A stretch of 64,000 nt of DNA from Variovorax sp. PBL-E5 (lineage in GTDB: Bacteria > Pseudomonadota > Gammaproteobacteria > Burkholderiales > Burkholderiaceae_C), in NCBI RefSeq assembly GCF_901827185.1, contig NZ_LR594671.1, positions 5,202,001-5,266,000 on the forward strand, read 5' to 3'. Every line of letters starts with the position of its first letter. The stretch's first letter is position 1. Below the pieces are notes generated by a model. The model was not told the origin of the DNA. It did no database searches and saw only the letters and a program-made list of their open reading frames with translations. A program made the position numbers and the translations under genes. Below, piece after piece: positions 35,288 through 50,110 of this stretch.

Positions 35288-36577
35288 GCTTCTCGTGTTG
35301 CCCTGGCCCAGCACGATGTATTTGAGCGAGGTCAGCCCTTCGATACCCACCGGCCCGCGCGCATGGAATTTGTCGGTGCTGATGCCGATCTCCGCGCCGA
35401 GCCCGAACTCGAAGCCGTCGGCAAAGCGCGTGCTCGCATTGACCATCACGCTCGCCGAGTCGACCTCGCGCAGGAAGCGCTGGGCGTTCACATGATCGCG
35501 CGTGACGATGGCATCGGTGTGATGGCTCGAGTAGCCGTTGATGTGCGCGATCGCCTCGTCGACATCCGCCACCACCTTGATGCTGATGACCGCGGCCAGG
35601 TATTCCTCCGACCAGTCGGACGCCACCGCGTCGACGACCGCCGCGCCCGCCGGCAGCGCGCCGGCAGCGCGCAGGATCCGCGCGGCGGCAGGATCGCAGC
35701 GCATCTCCACGCCCTTGGCCGCGAAGATCGCGCCGATCTCCGGCAGGAAGCGGTCGGCGATCGAGGCCGCGACCAGCAGCCCTTCGGCCGCGTTGCAGGG
35801 GCTGTATTTCTGTGTCTTGGCGTTGTCGACGATGTTCACCGCCATGCCGAGCTCGGCCGTGTCGTCCACGTAGACGTGGCAGTTGCCGTCCAGGTGCTTG
35901 ATGACCGGCACCTTGGCATCGCGGCTGATGCGTTCGATCAACCCCTTGCCGCCGCGCGGGATGATCACGTCGACGAACTGGGGCATCGCGATCAGCTGGC
36001 CGACGGCTTCGCGGTCGGTGGTCTGCACCAGCTGCACCGCCTCGACCGGCAGGCCTGCCTCGGCCAGCGATTCGGACACCAGCCGGGCCAGCGCCTTGTT
36101 CGACTCGATCGCTTCCGAGCCGCCGCGCAGGATGGCCGCGTTGCCGCTCTTGATGGCCAGGCTCGCGGCCTCGATGGTCACGTTGGGCCGGCTCTCGTAG
36201 ATCATGCCGAAGACGCCGATCGGCACCCGCATCTGGCCGACCCGGATGCCGCTGGGCTGCTGGCGCATGCCGATGATTTCGCCGATCACGTCGGGCATGG
36301 CGGCCAACTGCTCGCAGCCGAGGGCGACCGTCTCGATGGCCTTGGGCGTGAGCTTGAGGCGATCGACCATCGGCGCCGACAGGCCGGCGGCGGTGGCACG
36401 CTCGACATCGCGCGCATTGGCCGGCGCCAGCGCGGCGGCGTTGTCGCGCAGGCGACGCGCGAGCGCGCGCAGGGCCTTGCTCTTGGTGGCGGCGTCGGCC
36501 CGTGCCATGAGGGCCGAGGCCGCCTTGGCCTGCAGGCCGAGGGTCTGCATGTGTTCGCTGACGTTGAACGCGTTCAT
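35285..36577 (-). CDS. proA: gamma-glutamyl phosphate reductase
   Basis: A 430-residue enzyme of the aldehyde dehydrogenase superfamily that reduces gamma-glutamyl phosphate to glutamate semialdehyde in proline synthesis. It shows [18 protein letters not shown], the catalytic Cys in [10 protein letters not shown] at about 260 and the C-terminal [19 protein letters not shown]. Length is standard. The ATG at 36577 excludes a non-conserved 40-residue extension. proB is not in the window. Confidence 0.95.
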   Translation of the reverse strand: MNAFNVSEHMQTLGLQAKAASALMARADAATKSKALRALARRLRDNAAALAPANARDVERATAAGLSAPMVDRLKLTPKAIETVALGCEQLAAMPDVIGEIIGMRQQPSGIRVGQMRVPIGVFGMIYESRPNVTIEAASLAIKSGNAAILRGGSEAIESNKALARLVSESLAEAGLPVEAVQLVQTTDREAVGQLIAMPQFVDVIIPRGGKGLIERISRDAKVPVIKHLDGNCHVYVDDTAELGMAVNIVDNAKTQKYSPCNAAEGLLVAASIADRFLPEIGAIFAAKGVEMRCDPAAARILRAAGALPAGAAVVDAVASDWSEEYLAAVISIKVVADVDEAIAHINGYSSHHTDAIVTRDHVNAQRFLREVDSASVMVNASTRFADGFEFGLGAEIGISTDKFHARGPVGIEGLTSLKYIVLGQGNTRS

Positions 36578-36668
36578 GGCCGCATTTTCCCATGCGAAGG
36601 TCCGCACGCGAAGAACGCGCGGAAACGCTGCGTTCGCAAAACAAGAACCGGCGCCGCCGGTGGCGCGA

Positions 36669-37730
36669 TCAGCCGCGCGCGGGCGCCGCGCAGGCACGGC
36701 ACAGCATCAGCGCCAGCCGCTGCAGCGCCTGCCAGCCGCTGGCCGGCCAGTCCGGCTGCTTCAGGCCCTTGACGATGCCGTCCACCACGTGCGCGGCGCG
36801 CAGCAGCCGCACGAGCAGGCGGTCGTCCAGCCGCGGCAGCACGCGCTCGAAGGCGCGCTCGCGCGGGCCCCAGATGCGGTTCTCGCGCAGCGCCATCGGC
36901 AACGGCCGGCCGGCGGCCATGGCGTCCTTCACGCGCTTGAGCGCGCGGATGTCCTCGGCCAGGGTGTAGTGCACCAGCACCTCGGCCTCGCCTTCGGCCT
37001 GCAGGCCGTCGAGCATGCGCGCGACGCGCTGCGGCTGGCCGGCGAGCACCGCCTCGGACAGCTTGAACACGTCGTAGCGCGCGACGTTGTTGACCGCGCC
37101 TTCGACCTGCTCCCAGCTCAATTCGCCCGGCGGATGCAGCAGCGCGAGCTTCTGGATCTCCTGGTGCGCGGCCAGCAGGTTGCCTTCGACCCGGTCGGCG
37201 AAGAACTGCAGCGTGCGCTGGCCCTCCTCGCCGCCCTTCACCCGCTGGCCCTGTTGCGCGAGCCGCTGCGCGATCCATGGCGGCAGCGCGGCGCGCTCGA
37301 CGGTCTCGACCTGCAGGCTGACGCCGCGGCTCTCGAGCGCCGAGAACCAGGCGCCGGTGCGGGTCGCCTTGTCCAGGCGCGGCAGCATGACCAGCGTGAG
37401 GGTGCTGTCGTTGCCCGGCGCCGACTCGGCGATCTGCTGCAGCGCGACACTGCCGTCCTTGCCCGGCTTGCCCGAGGGGATGCGGATCTCGACGATCTGC
37501 CGGTCGGCGAACAGGCTCAGCGAGCCGCCCGCCGCGAGCACCGCGCTCCAGTCGAAATGCGCGCCGGCCACGGTGTACGAACTGCGTTCGGTGTAACCCT
37601 GCAGGCGCGCTGCGGCGCGGATCGCATCGGCCGCCTCCTGCGCGAGCAGCGGCTCGTCGCCATGGATCACGTAGAGCGGCTGGAGGCCGCGCTGCAAATG
37701 GGCTTCCAGCTGTGCGGCGCCCAGTTGCAT
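36669..37730 (-). CDS. holA: DNA polymerase III delta subunit
   Basis: A 353-residue clamp-loader subunit that opens the beta clamp. It starts [20 protein letters not shown], followed by the nucleotide-fold motif [33 protein letters not shown] and a helical C-terminal collar ([16 protein letters not shown]). The fold is AAA+-like without a working Walker A, as is normal for delta. Its ATG overlaps the lptE stop by one base (TGATG). Confidence 0.92.
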   Translation of the reverse strand: MQLGAAQLEAHLQRGLQPLYVIHGDEPLLAQEAADAIRAAARLQGYTERSSYTVAGAHFDWSAVLAAGGSLSLFADRQIVEIRIPSGKPGKDGSVALQQIAESAPGNDSTLTLVMLPRLDKATRTGAWFSALESRGVSLQVETVERAALPPWIAQRLAQQGQRVKGGEEGQRTLQFFADRVEGNLLAAHQEIQKLALLHPPGELSWEQVEGAVNNVARYDVFKLSEAVLAGQPQRVARMLDGLQAEGEAEVLVHYTLAEDIRALKRVKDAMAAGRPLPMALRENRIWGPRERAFERVLPRLDDRLLVRLLRAAHVVDGIVKGLKQPDWPASGWQALQRLALMLCRACAAPARG

Positions 37731-38248
37731 CAGCTGGCCTTGACCGCCGCGAGACGGCGCATCATCTGCTGGGCGATGTCGTTCTGCATGTCGACGTACA
37801 GCAGCTCGGTCTCGCTGGCCTTCGCGAGCGCAGCGGTCTCGTTGTAGGTGATGTCGCGCGTCTGCGTGATGGCGGTCGGCGCGAGCAGTTCCTTGCCGGC
37901 CTGGCCGCGCAGCCGGAAGCGCACCGTCAGGCGCAACTGGATTTCGCGCACCTGGCCGGCGGAGTTGGTCGAGGTGACGAGCTGCTCGCGGTTCTCGGCC
38001 AGGATCTCGAGCACCGCATCGGCCTTGGCGGCCTGGTCGGCAGGCAGCAGCTCCACGTTGCCGGCCGCGCGCAGATTGCGCCGCACGCTGTTCGTGAAGG
38101 CCGAGCTGCCCTGCACGACCAGGGTCTTGAACGGGAAGACGGGTGCCTTGCGCAGTTCGAAGCCGCAGCCCGCCACCGTGACGGAAAGCGCTGCGGCGAG
38201 CAGGAAGCCGCGGCGCGGCAGCGGATGGCGTGTGTTCATGCTTTTCAT
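37730..38248 (-). CDS. lptE: LPS-assembly lipoprotein LptE
   Basis: A 172-residue outer-membrane lipoprotein that plugs LptD and helps place LPS in the outer leaflet. It has a lipoprotein signal with lipobox VAGC, then [19 protein letters not shown] and a two-strand/helix layout typical of LptE. An ATG at 38248 overlaps the leuS stop (ATGA); another at 38239 (MNTRHPL) is nearly as good. leuS-lptE-holA is a conserved order. Confidence 0.88.
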   Translation of the reverse strand: MKSMNTRHPLPRRGFLLAAALSVTVAGCGFELRKAPVFPFKTLVVQGSSAFTNSVRRNLRAAGNVELLPADQAAKADAVLEILAENREQLVTSTNSAGQVREIQLRLTVRFRLRGQAGKELLAPTAITQTRDITYNETAALAKASETELLYVDMQNDIAQQMMRRLAAVKAS

Positions 38249-40899
38249 ACCACCACGTTGACCAGCCGCCCGGGCACGACGATGACGCGCTTGACCGCGG
38301 CGCCGTCGGAATGCTTGGTGAAGGCCTCGCTGGCCAGCGCGATCTTCTCGATCTCCTGCTTGGACGCACCCGCCGGCACGCGCACCGAACCGCGCAGCTT
38401 GCCGTTGACCTGCAGCATCAGCTCGATCTCGTCCTGCGCCAGTGCATCAACGTCGACTGTGGGCCAGGGCGCATCGAGCAGATCGCCCCATTCGCCGTCG
38501 TAGCCGAGCTGCTGCCAGAGCTGGTGCGTGATGTGCGGCGTGGCCGGATAGAGGCAGCGCAGCAGGATGCCGAAGCCTTCATGCACGGCGGCGCGGTCGC
38601 CGGCGTGCGGCGCCGCGGGCTTGAAGCCTTCGAGCGCGTTGAGCAGCTTCATCGCACCCGACACCACCGTGTTGTATTGCATGCGCTGGTAGTCGTAGTC
38701 GATCTGGCGCAGCACGGTGTGCACTTCGCGCCGCAGCGCCTTGGCCTCCTCGCCGTAGCCGCTGAGCTTCGCAGCGGCCTTGACGCGGGTGCCACCGGCG
38801 CTGCCGCCGGCATGCAGCGCGACGCCGAAGTTCCAGAGCCGGCGCAGGAAGCGCGAGCTGCCCTCCACCGCGGCGTCGTTCCATTCGAGCGTGGCCTCGG
38901 GCGGCGCGGTGAACATGGTGTACAGGCGCGCGGTGTCGGCGCCGTATTTCTCGATCAGGTCCTGCGGGTCGACGCCGTTGCGTTCGCTCTTGCCCATCTT
39001 GCCGACGCCGCCGTAGTCGACCTGCGTGCCGTCGGCCGCGGTGCCGCCGACGATGCGGCCCTGGGCATCGAGCACGGGCGTGACTTCGGACGGCGGGAAG
39101 TAATCCTTGCCGCCCTTCTCGTTGCGCCTGTAGAAGATATGGTTGAGCACCATGCCCTGCGTCAACAGCTTGGCGAAGGGCTCGTCGACCTTCACCAGGC
39201 CGAGGTCGCGCATCACCTTGGTCCAGAAGCGCGCATACAGCAGGTGCAGGATCGCGTGCTCGATGCCGCCGATGTACTGGTCCATCGGCATCCAGTACTT
39301 CGCGCCCTCGCCGACCATGGCCTCTTCGTTCTTCGGGTCGCAGTAGCGCATGAAGTACCACGAGCTGTCGACGAAGGTGTCCATGGTGTCGGTCTCGCGC
39401 CGCGCGGGCTGGCCGCAGACGGGGCAGACCACGCCGGCATGGAAGCCCTCGTGCCTGACCAGCGGATTGCCCGAGCCGTCCGGCACGCAGTCGGTCGGCA
39501 GCACGACCGGCAGGTCCTTCTCGGGCACCGGCACCGCGCCGTGCGTGTCGCAATGGATGATCGGGATCGGCGTGCCCCAGTAGCGCTGGCGGCTCACGCC
39601 CCAGTCGCGCAGGCGCCAGGTGGTCTGCATCTCGCCCAGGCCCTTCTGGCCGAGCGCATGCGCGACGGCCTTGACGGCCTCGGCATAGGACATGCCGCTG
39701 AAGTTGTCGGAGTTGATGGTCACGCCGCGCTGCTTGTCGGCGTACCAGTCCTGCCAGCGGTGGTAGTCGAAATGCGGCTCGTCGTCGACCAGCACGACCT
39801 GGATGATCTCGATGCCGTACTTGTTGGCGAAGGCGAAGTCGCGTTCGTCGTGCGCGGGCACGCCCATCACGGCGCCGTCGCCGTAGCCGATCAGCACGTA
39901 GTTGCCGACCCACACCGGCACCTGCTCCTCGGTGATCGGGTGCATCACCGTCAGGCCGGTGGGCACGCCCTTCTTTTCCTGCGTGGCAAGCTCGGCCTCG
40001 GTGGTGCCGCCGTTGCGGCATTCCTCGATGAAGGCGGCGACCTTCGGATTCGTCTTCGCGGCATGCAGCGCCAGCGGATGCTCGGGCGCCACGGCGCAGA
40101 AGGTCACGCCCATGATGGTGTCGGCGCGCGTCGTGAAGACGTACATGCGCCCGCCCTGGATCAGCGCGCCCTGCGCGTCCTTGATGCGATGGGTGAAGGC
40201 GAAGCGCACGCCCTCGCTCTTGCCGATCCAGTTCTCCTGCATCAGCTTGACGCGCTCGGGCCAGCCTGGCAGCTTGTGCTGCGTGTGCTCGAGCAGTTCC
40301 TCGGCGTAGTCGCTGATCTTGAGGTAGTAGCCGGGGATCTCGCGCCGCTCGACGGTGGCGCCGGTGCGCCAGCCCTTGCCGTCGATCACCTGCTCGTTGG
40401 CCAGCACGGTCTGGTCGACAGGGTCCCAGTTGACGACCTGCGTCTTGCGGTAGGCGATGCCCTTCTCGAGCATCTTGAGGAACAGCCACTGGTTCCACTT
40501 GTAGTAGGACGGATCGCAGGTCGCGATCTCGCGGCTCCAGTCGATCGCCAGCCCCATGGCCTGGAGCTGGCTCTTCATGTAGCCGATGTTCTCGTAGGTC
40601 CACTTCGCCGGCGGCACGCCGTTCTTGAGCGCCGCGTTCTCGGCCGGCAGGCCGAAGGCATCCCAGCCCATCGGCATCAGCACGTTGTAGCCGCTCATGC
40701 GCAGGTAGCGCGTGAGCATGTCGTTGATGGTGTAGTTGCGCACGTGGCCCATGTGCAGCTTGCCGCTGGGGTACGGCAGCATCGAACAGGCGTAGTACTT
40801 CTTCTTTCGCGTGTCCTCGGTCACGCGGTAGGCGTCGGCCGCGGTCCAGTGGGCCTGGGCGGCCGATTCGACGTCGCTGGGTTTGTAGCTGGGATTCAT
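38245..40899 (-). CDS. leuS: leucyl-tRNA synthetase
   Basis: An 884-residue class I synthetase that charges tRNA-Leu. It has the HIGH motif H49-M-G-H52 in [15 protein letters not shown], a CP1 editing domain at about 220-420 ([33 protein letters not shown]) and the KMSKS loop near 634, here written KMGKS. The Gly in place of the first Ser is unusual but may be common in relatives. It heads leuS-lptE-holA and is divergent from glgX over 141 bases. Confidence 0.96.
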   Translation of the reverse strand: MNPSYKPSDVESAAQAHWTAADAYRVTEDTRKKKYYACSMLPYPSGKLHMGHVRNYTINDMLTRYLRMSGYNVLMPMGWDAFGLPAENAALKNGVPPAKWTYENIGYMKSQLQAMGLAIDWSREIATCDPSYYKWNQWLFLKMLEKGIAYRKTQVVNWDPVDQTVLANEQVIDGKGWRTGATVERREIPGYYLKISDYAEELLEHTQHKLPGWPERVKLMQENWIGKSEGVRFAFTHRIKDAQGALIQGGRMYVFTTRADTIMGVTFCAVAPEHPLALHAAKTNPKVAAFIEECRNGGTTEAELATQEKKGVPTGLTVMHPITEEQVPVWVGNYVLIGYGDGAVMGVPAHDERDFAFANKYGIEIIQVVLVDDEPHFDYHRWQDWYADKQRGVTINSDNFSGMSYAEAVKAVAHALGQKGLGEMQTTWRLRDWGVSRQRYWGTPIPIIHCDTHGAVPVPEKDLPVVLPTDCVPDGSGNPLVRHEGFHAGVVCPVCGQPARRETDTMDTFVDSSWYFMRYCDPKNEEAMVGEGAKYWMPMDQYIGGIEHAILHLLYARFWTKVMRDLGLVKVDEPFAKLLTQGMVLNHIFYRRNEKGGKDYFPPSEVTPVLDAQGRIVGGTAADGTQVDYGGVGKMGKSERNGVDPQDLIEKYGADTARLYTMFTAPPEATLEWNDAAVEGSSRFLRRLWNFGVALHAGGSAGGTRVKAAAKLSGYGEEAKALRREVHTVLRQIDYDYQRMQYNTVVSGAMKLLNALEGFKPAAPHAGDRAAVHEGFGILLRCLYPATPHITHQLWQQLGYDGEWGDLLDAPWPTVDVDALAQDEIELMLQVNGKLRGSVRVPAGASKQEIEKIALASEAFTKHSDGAAVKRVIVVPGRLVNVVV

Positions 40900-41040
40900 T
40901 GGGCTTGGGACAGGCCCCGGCGCCGGGCGGCCGGGGAAGGCGGATTATCGCGGGTACGGCGATGGCGCACTTGGCGCGTGCCACAATGATTTTCGAATCC
41001 CAAGGGCACGCATGGTCAAGGACAACCTCCCCGCAACAAC

Positions 41041-43077
41041 ATGCTGAGCACAGGCACCCCTTGGCCGCTGGGCGCCACCCCCACTTCCGAAGGCATCAAC
41101 TTCGCGCTCGCCGCCCCGAACGCCACCGGCGTCTGGCTGTGCCTGTTCGACGGCACGGGCCAGCACGAGCAGCAGCGCCTGCCGCTGCCGGCCTGCACCG
41201 ACGGCGTCTGGCACGGCCGGCTGCCCAGCGGCCGGCCGGGGCTGGTCTACGGCTGGCGCGTCGACGGGCCCTGGGCGCCGCACGAGGGACAGCGCTTCAA
41301 CCCGGCGAAGCTGCTGCTCGATCCGTATGCGCGCGAGGTGGTCGGCCGCTATGGCGGCGAGGCGCTGTTCCTCGGCCACGATCCGGCGCAACCCGAGCGC
41401 CGCGATCCGCGCGACAACGCGGGCATCGCGCTCAAGGCCCGCGTCGCGGCGCCGCTGCCTGCCGGCGGCCCGGCGCGCCCGCGCATCGACCCCGGCCTGC
41501 GCGTGCTGTACGAGCTGCACGTGCGCGGCCAAACGCGCCTGCATCCCGCCGTGCCCGAGGCCCTGCGCGGCACCTACGCCGGCCTGGCCGAGCCGGCCGT
41601 GCTCGACCCCCTGCAGCAGCTCGGCATCACCACGCTGAGCCTGATGCCGGTGCAGCAGCGCGCCGACGAGGAACGCCTGCTGGCAATGGGCCTCAGCAAC
41701 TACTGGGGCTACAGCCCGATCGGCTGGTTCGCGCCCGAGGCGCGCTACTGGAGCGGCCGGCCCGGCACCACGCCGGCGACCGAATTCCGCGCCCTGGCCG
41801 ATGCGGTGCATGCGCGCGGCATGGAGCTGGTGATCGACGTGGTCTACAACCACAGCGCCGAGACCGACGAGCTCGGGCCGACGCTGAGCCTGCGCGGCAT
41901 CGACAACGCGCTCTACTACCACCTGCGACCGGACGACCGTGCGCTCTACGAGAACTGGACCGGCTGCGGCAACTGCCTGAACCTGGCCGAGCCGCGCGTG
42001 CTGCAGCTCGTGATGGACAGCCTGCGCCATTGGGTGAGCGAGCTCGGCGTCGACGGCTTCCGCTTCGACCTCGCGCCCGTGCTGGCGCGCCGCACGGGCG
42101 GCGAGTTCGACCCGCGCGCGCCGCTGCTGGCGGCCATCGCCCAGGACCCGGTGCTGGCCGGCACACTCATGATCGCCGAGCCCTGGGACCTCGGCCCCGG
42201 CGGCTACCGGCTGGGCGAATTCCCGACCGGCTGGCTCGAATGGAACGACCGCTTTCGCGACACGCAGCGCGCCTTCTGGCTGCACCGCGGTACCGGCCTG
42301 GGCGACTTCGCGCAGCGCTTCACCGGCTCCAGCGCGGAGTTCGCGCATGACGCACGTGCACCGACCGCGAGCGTCAATTTCATCACCGCGCACGACGGCT
42401 TCACGCTGCGCGACCTGGTGAGCTACGACGAGCGCCACAACCTCGCCAATGGCGAGAACAACCGCGACGGCAGCGACCGCAACCTGAGCCGCAACTTCGG
42501 CGTCGAAGGCGACACCGACGATCCGGCCGTGCGGGCCGAGCGCCGCCGCCTGCAGCGCGTGCTGCTGGCGGCGCTGCTGCTCGCGCAGGGCACGCCCATG
42601 CTGCTGGCCGGCGACGAGATCGACCACACCCAGCGCGGCAACAACAATGCCTACTGCCAGGACAACGAAACCACCTGGCTGGCCTGGGACCGGGCCGACG
42701 CCGGCCTCGCCGCCTTCGTCGCCCGCGTGCTGGCGCTGCGCCGCGAGGCCGAGCCGCTGCGCAGCAACGCCTGGTGGCCCGGCACGCCGCGGACCGGCGC
42801 CGCCGCGCTGCGCTGGCTGACGCCCGAGGGCCGCGCGATGACGCCGGCCGATTGGGAACGCGCCGACCGCCATGCGCTCGCGATCGTGTTCGACGCCGTG
42901 GCGCCCGCGCCGGGCTGGCTGCTGCTGGTGAATGCCGAAGAGCATCTGGTCGAATTCGAGCTGCCGCCCGGCAACTGGACGCGCCGGCTGGCCAGCGATG
43001 CCGACGACGACGGCGCCTTGCCGCTGCAAGGCCCCCAGCTGCTGCTGCCCACCAGCCTCTGGGTCGCAAGAACGTAG
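41041..43077 (+). CDS. glgX: glycogen debranching enzyme GlgX
   Basis: A 678-residue GH13 enzyme that cleaves alpha-1,6 branches of phosphorylase-limit dextrin. It has an N-terminal CBM48-like part (INFALAAPNATGVWLCLFDG), then the barrel motifs ELVIDVVYNHSAETDELG, the nucleophile Asp in GFRFDLAP, the acid Glu in IAEPWDLGPGGY and FITAHDGFTLRDLV. First of four glg genes on the same strand. No strong Shine-Dalgarno is seen before the ATG. Confidence 0.94.
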   Translation: MLSTGTPWPLGATPTSEGINFALAAPNATGVWLCLFDGTGQHEQQRLPLPACTDGVWHGRLPSGRPGLVYGWRVDGPWAPHEGQRFNPAKLLLDPYAREVVGRYGGEALFLGHDPAQPERRDPRDNAGIALKARVAAPLPAGGPARPRIDPGLRVLYELHVRGQTRLHPAVPEALRGTYAGLAEPAVLDPLQQLGITTLSLMPVQQRADEERLLAMGLSNYWGYSPIGWFAPEARYWSGRPGTTPATEFRALADAVHARGMELVIDVVYNHSAETDELGPTLSLRGIDNALYYHLRPDDRALYENWTGCGNCLNLAEPRVLQLVMDSLRHWVSELGVDGFRFDLAPVLARRTGGEFDPRAPLLAAIAQDPVLAGTLMIAEPWDLGPGGYRLGEFPTGWLEWNDRFRDTQRAFWLHRGTGLGDFAQRFTGSSAEFAHDARAPTASVNFITAHDGFTLRDLVSYDERHNLANGENNRDGSDRNLSRNFGVEGDTDDPAVRAERRRLQRVLLAALLLAQGTPMLLAGDEIDHTQRGNNNAYCQDNETTWLAWDRADAGLAAFVARVLALRREAEPLRSNAWWPGTPRTGAAALRWLTPEGRAMTPADWERADRHALAIVFDAVAPAPGWLLLVNAEEHLVEFELPPGNWTRRLASDADDDGALPLQGPQLLLPTSLWVART

Positions 43078-43142
43078 AAGCCAAGCGCCCGCCGGGGTGC
43101 TAGGCTGGGCCGGCCGAAGAACATCACCACCACCGGAGGCAC

Positions 43143-44441
<1,299 letters not shown>

Positions 44442-44445
44442 CTCG

Positions 44446-45905
44446 ATGCGGATCCTGCAGGTCAGCGCCGAACTCTTCCCCTTGCTCAAGACCGGCGGGC
44501 TGGCGGACGTCGCCGGCGCGCTGCCGATCGCGCTGGCGGCCGCGGGCCAGGACGTGCGGGTGCTGCTGCCGGGCTTCCCGGCGATCCTGGCCGGCCTCGA
44601 CGACATCGCGCCGCTGGCCGAACTCACGACGCCGTGGGGCGACAGCGTGCAGCTGCGCACGGGCTACGTGCCGGGCGCCGGCGCGGTGCCGGCCATCCGC
44701 GCCTACGTGATCGATGCACCGGCCCTCTACGACCGGCCCGGCAATCCCTACGAGGATGCGAAGCGCCAGGCCTATGCCGACAACCACCGGCGCTTCGCCC
44801 TGCTGGGCTGGGCCGGCGCGCAGCTCGCGCAGGGGCTCGATGCCGGCTGGCAGCCCGAGGTCGTGCACGCGCACGACTGGCATGCCGCCCTGGCGCCGGC
44901 CTACCTGGCCTTCGCGCCGCCGAACGGCCGTCCGCGCGTGGGCAGCGTGTTCACCGTGCACAACCTGGCCTACCAGGGCCTGTTCGCGGCCTGGCATTTC
45001 GCCGAGCTCGGCCTGCCGCCCGCGGCCTTCGGCGTCAACGGCCTCGAGTTCTACGGCCAGCTCTCGTTCATGAAGGGCGGCCTGTGCTTCGCCGACCGCA
45101 TCACCACCGTGAGCCCGACGTATGCGCGCGAGATCCAGACGCCCGAGCAGGGCTTCGGCCTCGACGGCCTGCTGCACAGCCGCGCCAGCGTGCTCAGCGG
45201 CATCCTCAACGCGGTCGACGATGCGGTCTGGAATCCGGCCACCGACACGCTGATCCCGCACCGCTTCGATGTGCGGCGCCCGGCCGGCAAGGCGCGCTGC
45301 AAGGCCGCGCTGCAGGAAGAGCTGGGCCTCGCTGCCGAGCCCGATGCGCCGCTCTTCATCGTGGTCAGCCGGCTGACCGAGCAGAAGGGCCTGCACCTCG
45401 TGCTCGGCGCCCTCGACGTGCTGCTCGCGCAGGGCGGGCAGCTCGCGCTGCTGGGCAGCGGCGATGCGCCGCTCGAAGCCGCGTTCCGCGAGCGCGCGGC
45501 CCGCACGCCGCGATCGGTCAGCGCCACGCTGGGCTACAGCGAGCCGCTCGCGCACCGCCTGTTCGGCGCCGGCGACGTGACCCTGGTGCCATCGTTGTTC
45601 GAACCGTGCGGTCTGACACAGATGTATGGACTGAAGTACGGTAGTCTTCCGCTGGTGCACCGCGTCGGCGGCCTGGCCGACACGGTGGTCGATTGCACGC
45701 TCGAAGACATGGCCGATGGCACGGCCACCGGCTTCGTGTTCGACCCCTTCGACATCGAAGGCTGCACGCGCGCCATGCGCCGGGCTTTCGCGCTGCATGC
45801 GCGGCCCGCCGACTGGCGCCGCGTGCGCGCCCATGCCATGCGCCGTCCGGCCGACTGGGCCGCCGCGGCGGCGCGCTACATCACCGTCTACGAGGAGTCT
45901 CTCTC

Positions 45906-45909
<4 letters not shown>
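44446..45909 (+). CDS. glgA: glycogen synthase (ADP-glucose)
   Basis: A 487-residue GT5 glycosyltransferase that extends alpha-1,4-glucan from ADP-glucose. It has the donor-binding loop [15 protein letters not shown] at the start, [27 protein letters not shown] and the C-terminal GT-B half with [17 protein letters not shown] and [18 protein letters not shown]. Full length. The glgP start is embedded in its stop codon region. Confidence 0.95.
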
Positions 45910-48422
<2,513 letters not shown>

Positions 48423-48436
48423 CCGCGCCGCCCGAA

Positions 48437-48460
48437 GGGCCGCCGGCGGGCGGGCGGCCC
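48437..48460 (+). terminator. GC-rich hairpin after the glycogen operon
   Basis: GGGCCGCC (48437-48444) and GGCGGCCC (48453-48460) form a perfect 8-bp stem with an 8-base loop, 14 bases after the glgP stop. No T-run follows, so it is either a weak terminator or an RNA-stabilising hairpin. Confidence 0.45.
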
Positions 48461-48478
48461 GCGCCTTCGGTTCGAAAA

Positions 48479-48535
48479 ACCAAAGGGTGTTTTTGGTATT
48501 CGCGCATTGGCGACGGCCCGCGCAGTCCCTAGGAT
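48479..48535 (+). promoter_or_regulatory. predicted promoter and palindrome upstream of selC
   Basis: ACCAAA (48479-48484) and TTTGGT (48492-48497) form a palindrome with a 7-base centre. CGCGCATTGGC (48501-48511) follows, containing a -35-like TTGGCG (48507-48512). A 17-base spacer leads to TAGGAT (48530-48535), 12 bases before the tRNA. The same 11-mer, spacing and an upstream palindrome occur before the selenoprotein gene at 53858-53919. Confidence 0.5.
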
Positions 48536-48547
48536 GGTCCGCATCCT

Positions 48548-48642
48548 GGAAGGGACACACTCCCGGTGGAGTGGCCGGACTTCAAACCCGGAGTGGGTCG
48601 CTGGCGATCCTGTGTGGGTTCGACTCCCACTCTCTTCCGCCG
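48548..48642 (+). tRNA. selC: tRNA-Sec (anticodon UCA)
   Basis: Selenocysteine tRNA that reads in-frame UGA. It begins GGAAGGGA, which pairs with TCTCTTCC (48631-48638) as an 8-bp acceptor stem, longer than the usual 7 and diagnostic for tRNA-Sec. A long D-stem (ACTCC/GGAGT), an anticodon stem CCGGA with loop CTTCAAA, a long variable arm (about 48593-48611) and a T-arm GTGGG-TTCGACT-CCCAC follow. The discriminator is G48639 and the template continues CCG, so CCA is not fully encoded. It lies 44 bases before selA. Confidence 0.95.
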
Positions 48643-48685
48643 AGTCACTTGCCATGAACGCGCGCGCCACCGCCACCCTTCCATC

Positions 48686-50110
48686 ATGCTGACTTCGACC
48701 AGCCCGGCGCGCCGCGCCATTCCCGCGGTCGATGCGCTGCTGAAGGCGCCGGCCTTCGAGGCGCTGGCGCGGGACTTCGGCCGGCCATCGGTCCTGGCCT
48801 GCCTGCGCCAGCTGCTGGCCGAACAGCGCCGCCGGCTGGCGGCCGAGCGCGCGGCCACGGCGCCCGACGAAGAATCGCTGGCGGCCGAATGCGGCGAGCG
48901 GCTCGCGGCTGCCGCGCGGCCTTCGCTGCGGCCGGTGTTCAACCTGACCGGCACCGTGCTGCACACCAACCTCGGGCGCGCGCTCTACCCGGCCGAAGCG
49001 GTGGCCGCAGCGACGCAGGCGATGCTGCGGCCCGTCAACCTCGAGTACGACGTCGACGGCGCCGGCCGCGGCGAGCGCGACAGCCACGTCGAGGAGCGCC
49101 TGCTGCGCCTGACCGGCGCCGAGGCGGCCGTGGTCGTCAACAACAATGCCGCCGCGGTCTACCTCATGCTCAACACCGTGGCGGCCGGCCGCGAAGTGGT
49201 GGTGTCGCGCGGCGAGCTGGTCGAGATCGGCGGCGCATTCCGCGTGCCCGAGATCATGGCCAGCGCCGGCTGCGTGCTGCGCGAAGTGGGCACGACGAAC
49301 CGCACCCATCCGCGCGATTTCGAATCGGCCCTCGGCGAGCACACCGCGGCGCTGATGAAGGTGCACGCGAGCAACTACGAGATCCGCGGCTTCACGGCCG
49401 AGGTCGATGCGGCGGCCATGGCACGCATCGCCCACGCAGGCGGCCTGCCGATGATCGAGGACCTCGGCTGCGGCATGCTGGTGGCCCTCGAGGACTTCGG
49501 CCTGCCGCACGAGCCGACGCCGCGCGAGGCGCTCGCGGCCGGCGTCGACCTCCTCAGCTTCAGCGGCGACAAGCTGCTCGGCGGTCCGCAATGCGGCGTC
49601 ATCGTCGGCCGCAAGGAGCTGGTCGCGCGCATCCGCCGCAATCCGATGAAACGCGCGCTGCGGCTGGACAAGGTCCGCCTCGCGGCACTGGAAGCCGTGC
49701 TCGCGCTCTACGACGATCCGCAGCGCCTGCGCGCGCGGCTGCCGACGATGCGCCTGCTCACGCGCGGCCATGACGAGATCGCCGCGCAGGCGACGCGCCT
49801 TTGCGCTCTCGTGCAGGACGCCGTGGGCTCGGACGCCGAGGCGGAGGTCGCCGACTGCGCGAGCCAGATCGGCAGCGGCGCACTGCCGGTCGACACCTTG
49901 CCGAGCGCGGGCCTGCGTCTGACGCCGGTGCATCCGCGCGGCGCCGGCGTGGAAGCGCTGGCAACGGCATTCCGCCAACTCCCCGTGCCAGTGATCGGCC
50001 GCATCCGCAACAACGCGCTGTGGCTGGACCTGCGCTGCCTGGACGCGGCGCAGGAAGCGGAGTTCACCGGCCAGCTCGTGCACCTGCAGCGCCTGCGGGA
50101 CGAAGCGTGA
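48686..50110 (+). CDS. selA: L-seryl-tRNA(Sec) selenium transferase
   Basis: A 474-residue PLP enzyme that converts Ser-tRNA-Sec to Sec-tRNA-Sec using selenophosphate. The signature [18 protein letters not shown], the cofactor region [20 protein letters not shown] and the PLP lysine in [15 protein letters not shown] (about 295) are clear. The ATG at 48686 lacks a strong ribosome site, but the frame upstream is tRNA. selB overlaps its stop. selD, which makes selenophosphate, is not in the window. Confidence 0.96.
   Translation: MLTSTSPARRAIPAVDALLKAPAFEALARDFGRPSVLACLRQLLAEQRRRLAAERAATAPDEESLAAECGERLAAAARPSLRPVFNLTGTVLHTNLGRALYPAEAVAAATQAMLRPVNLEYDVDGAGRGERDSHVEERLLRLTGAEAAVVVNNNAAAVYLMLNTVAAGREVVVSRGELVEIGGAFRVPEIMASAGCVLREVGTTNRTHPRDFESALGEHTAALMKVHASNYEIRGFTAEVDAAAMARIAHAGGLPMIEDLGCGMLVALEDFGLPHEPTPREALAAGVDLLSFSGDKLLGGPQCGVIVGRKELVARIRRNPMKRALRLDKVRLAALEAVLALYDDPQRLRARLPTMRLLTRGHDEIAAQATRLCALVQDAVGSDAEAEVADCASQIGSGALPVDTLPSAGLRLTPVHPRGAGVEALATAFRQLPVPVIGRIRNNALWLDLRCLDAAQEAEFTGQLVHLQRLRDEA

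Noticed and set aside
38230..40989. A 919-codon plus-strand frame opposite leuS
   Set aside because: It covers leuS, whose motifs and neighbours are certain; the shadow protein has no recognisable fold.
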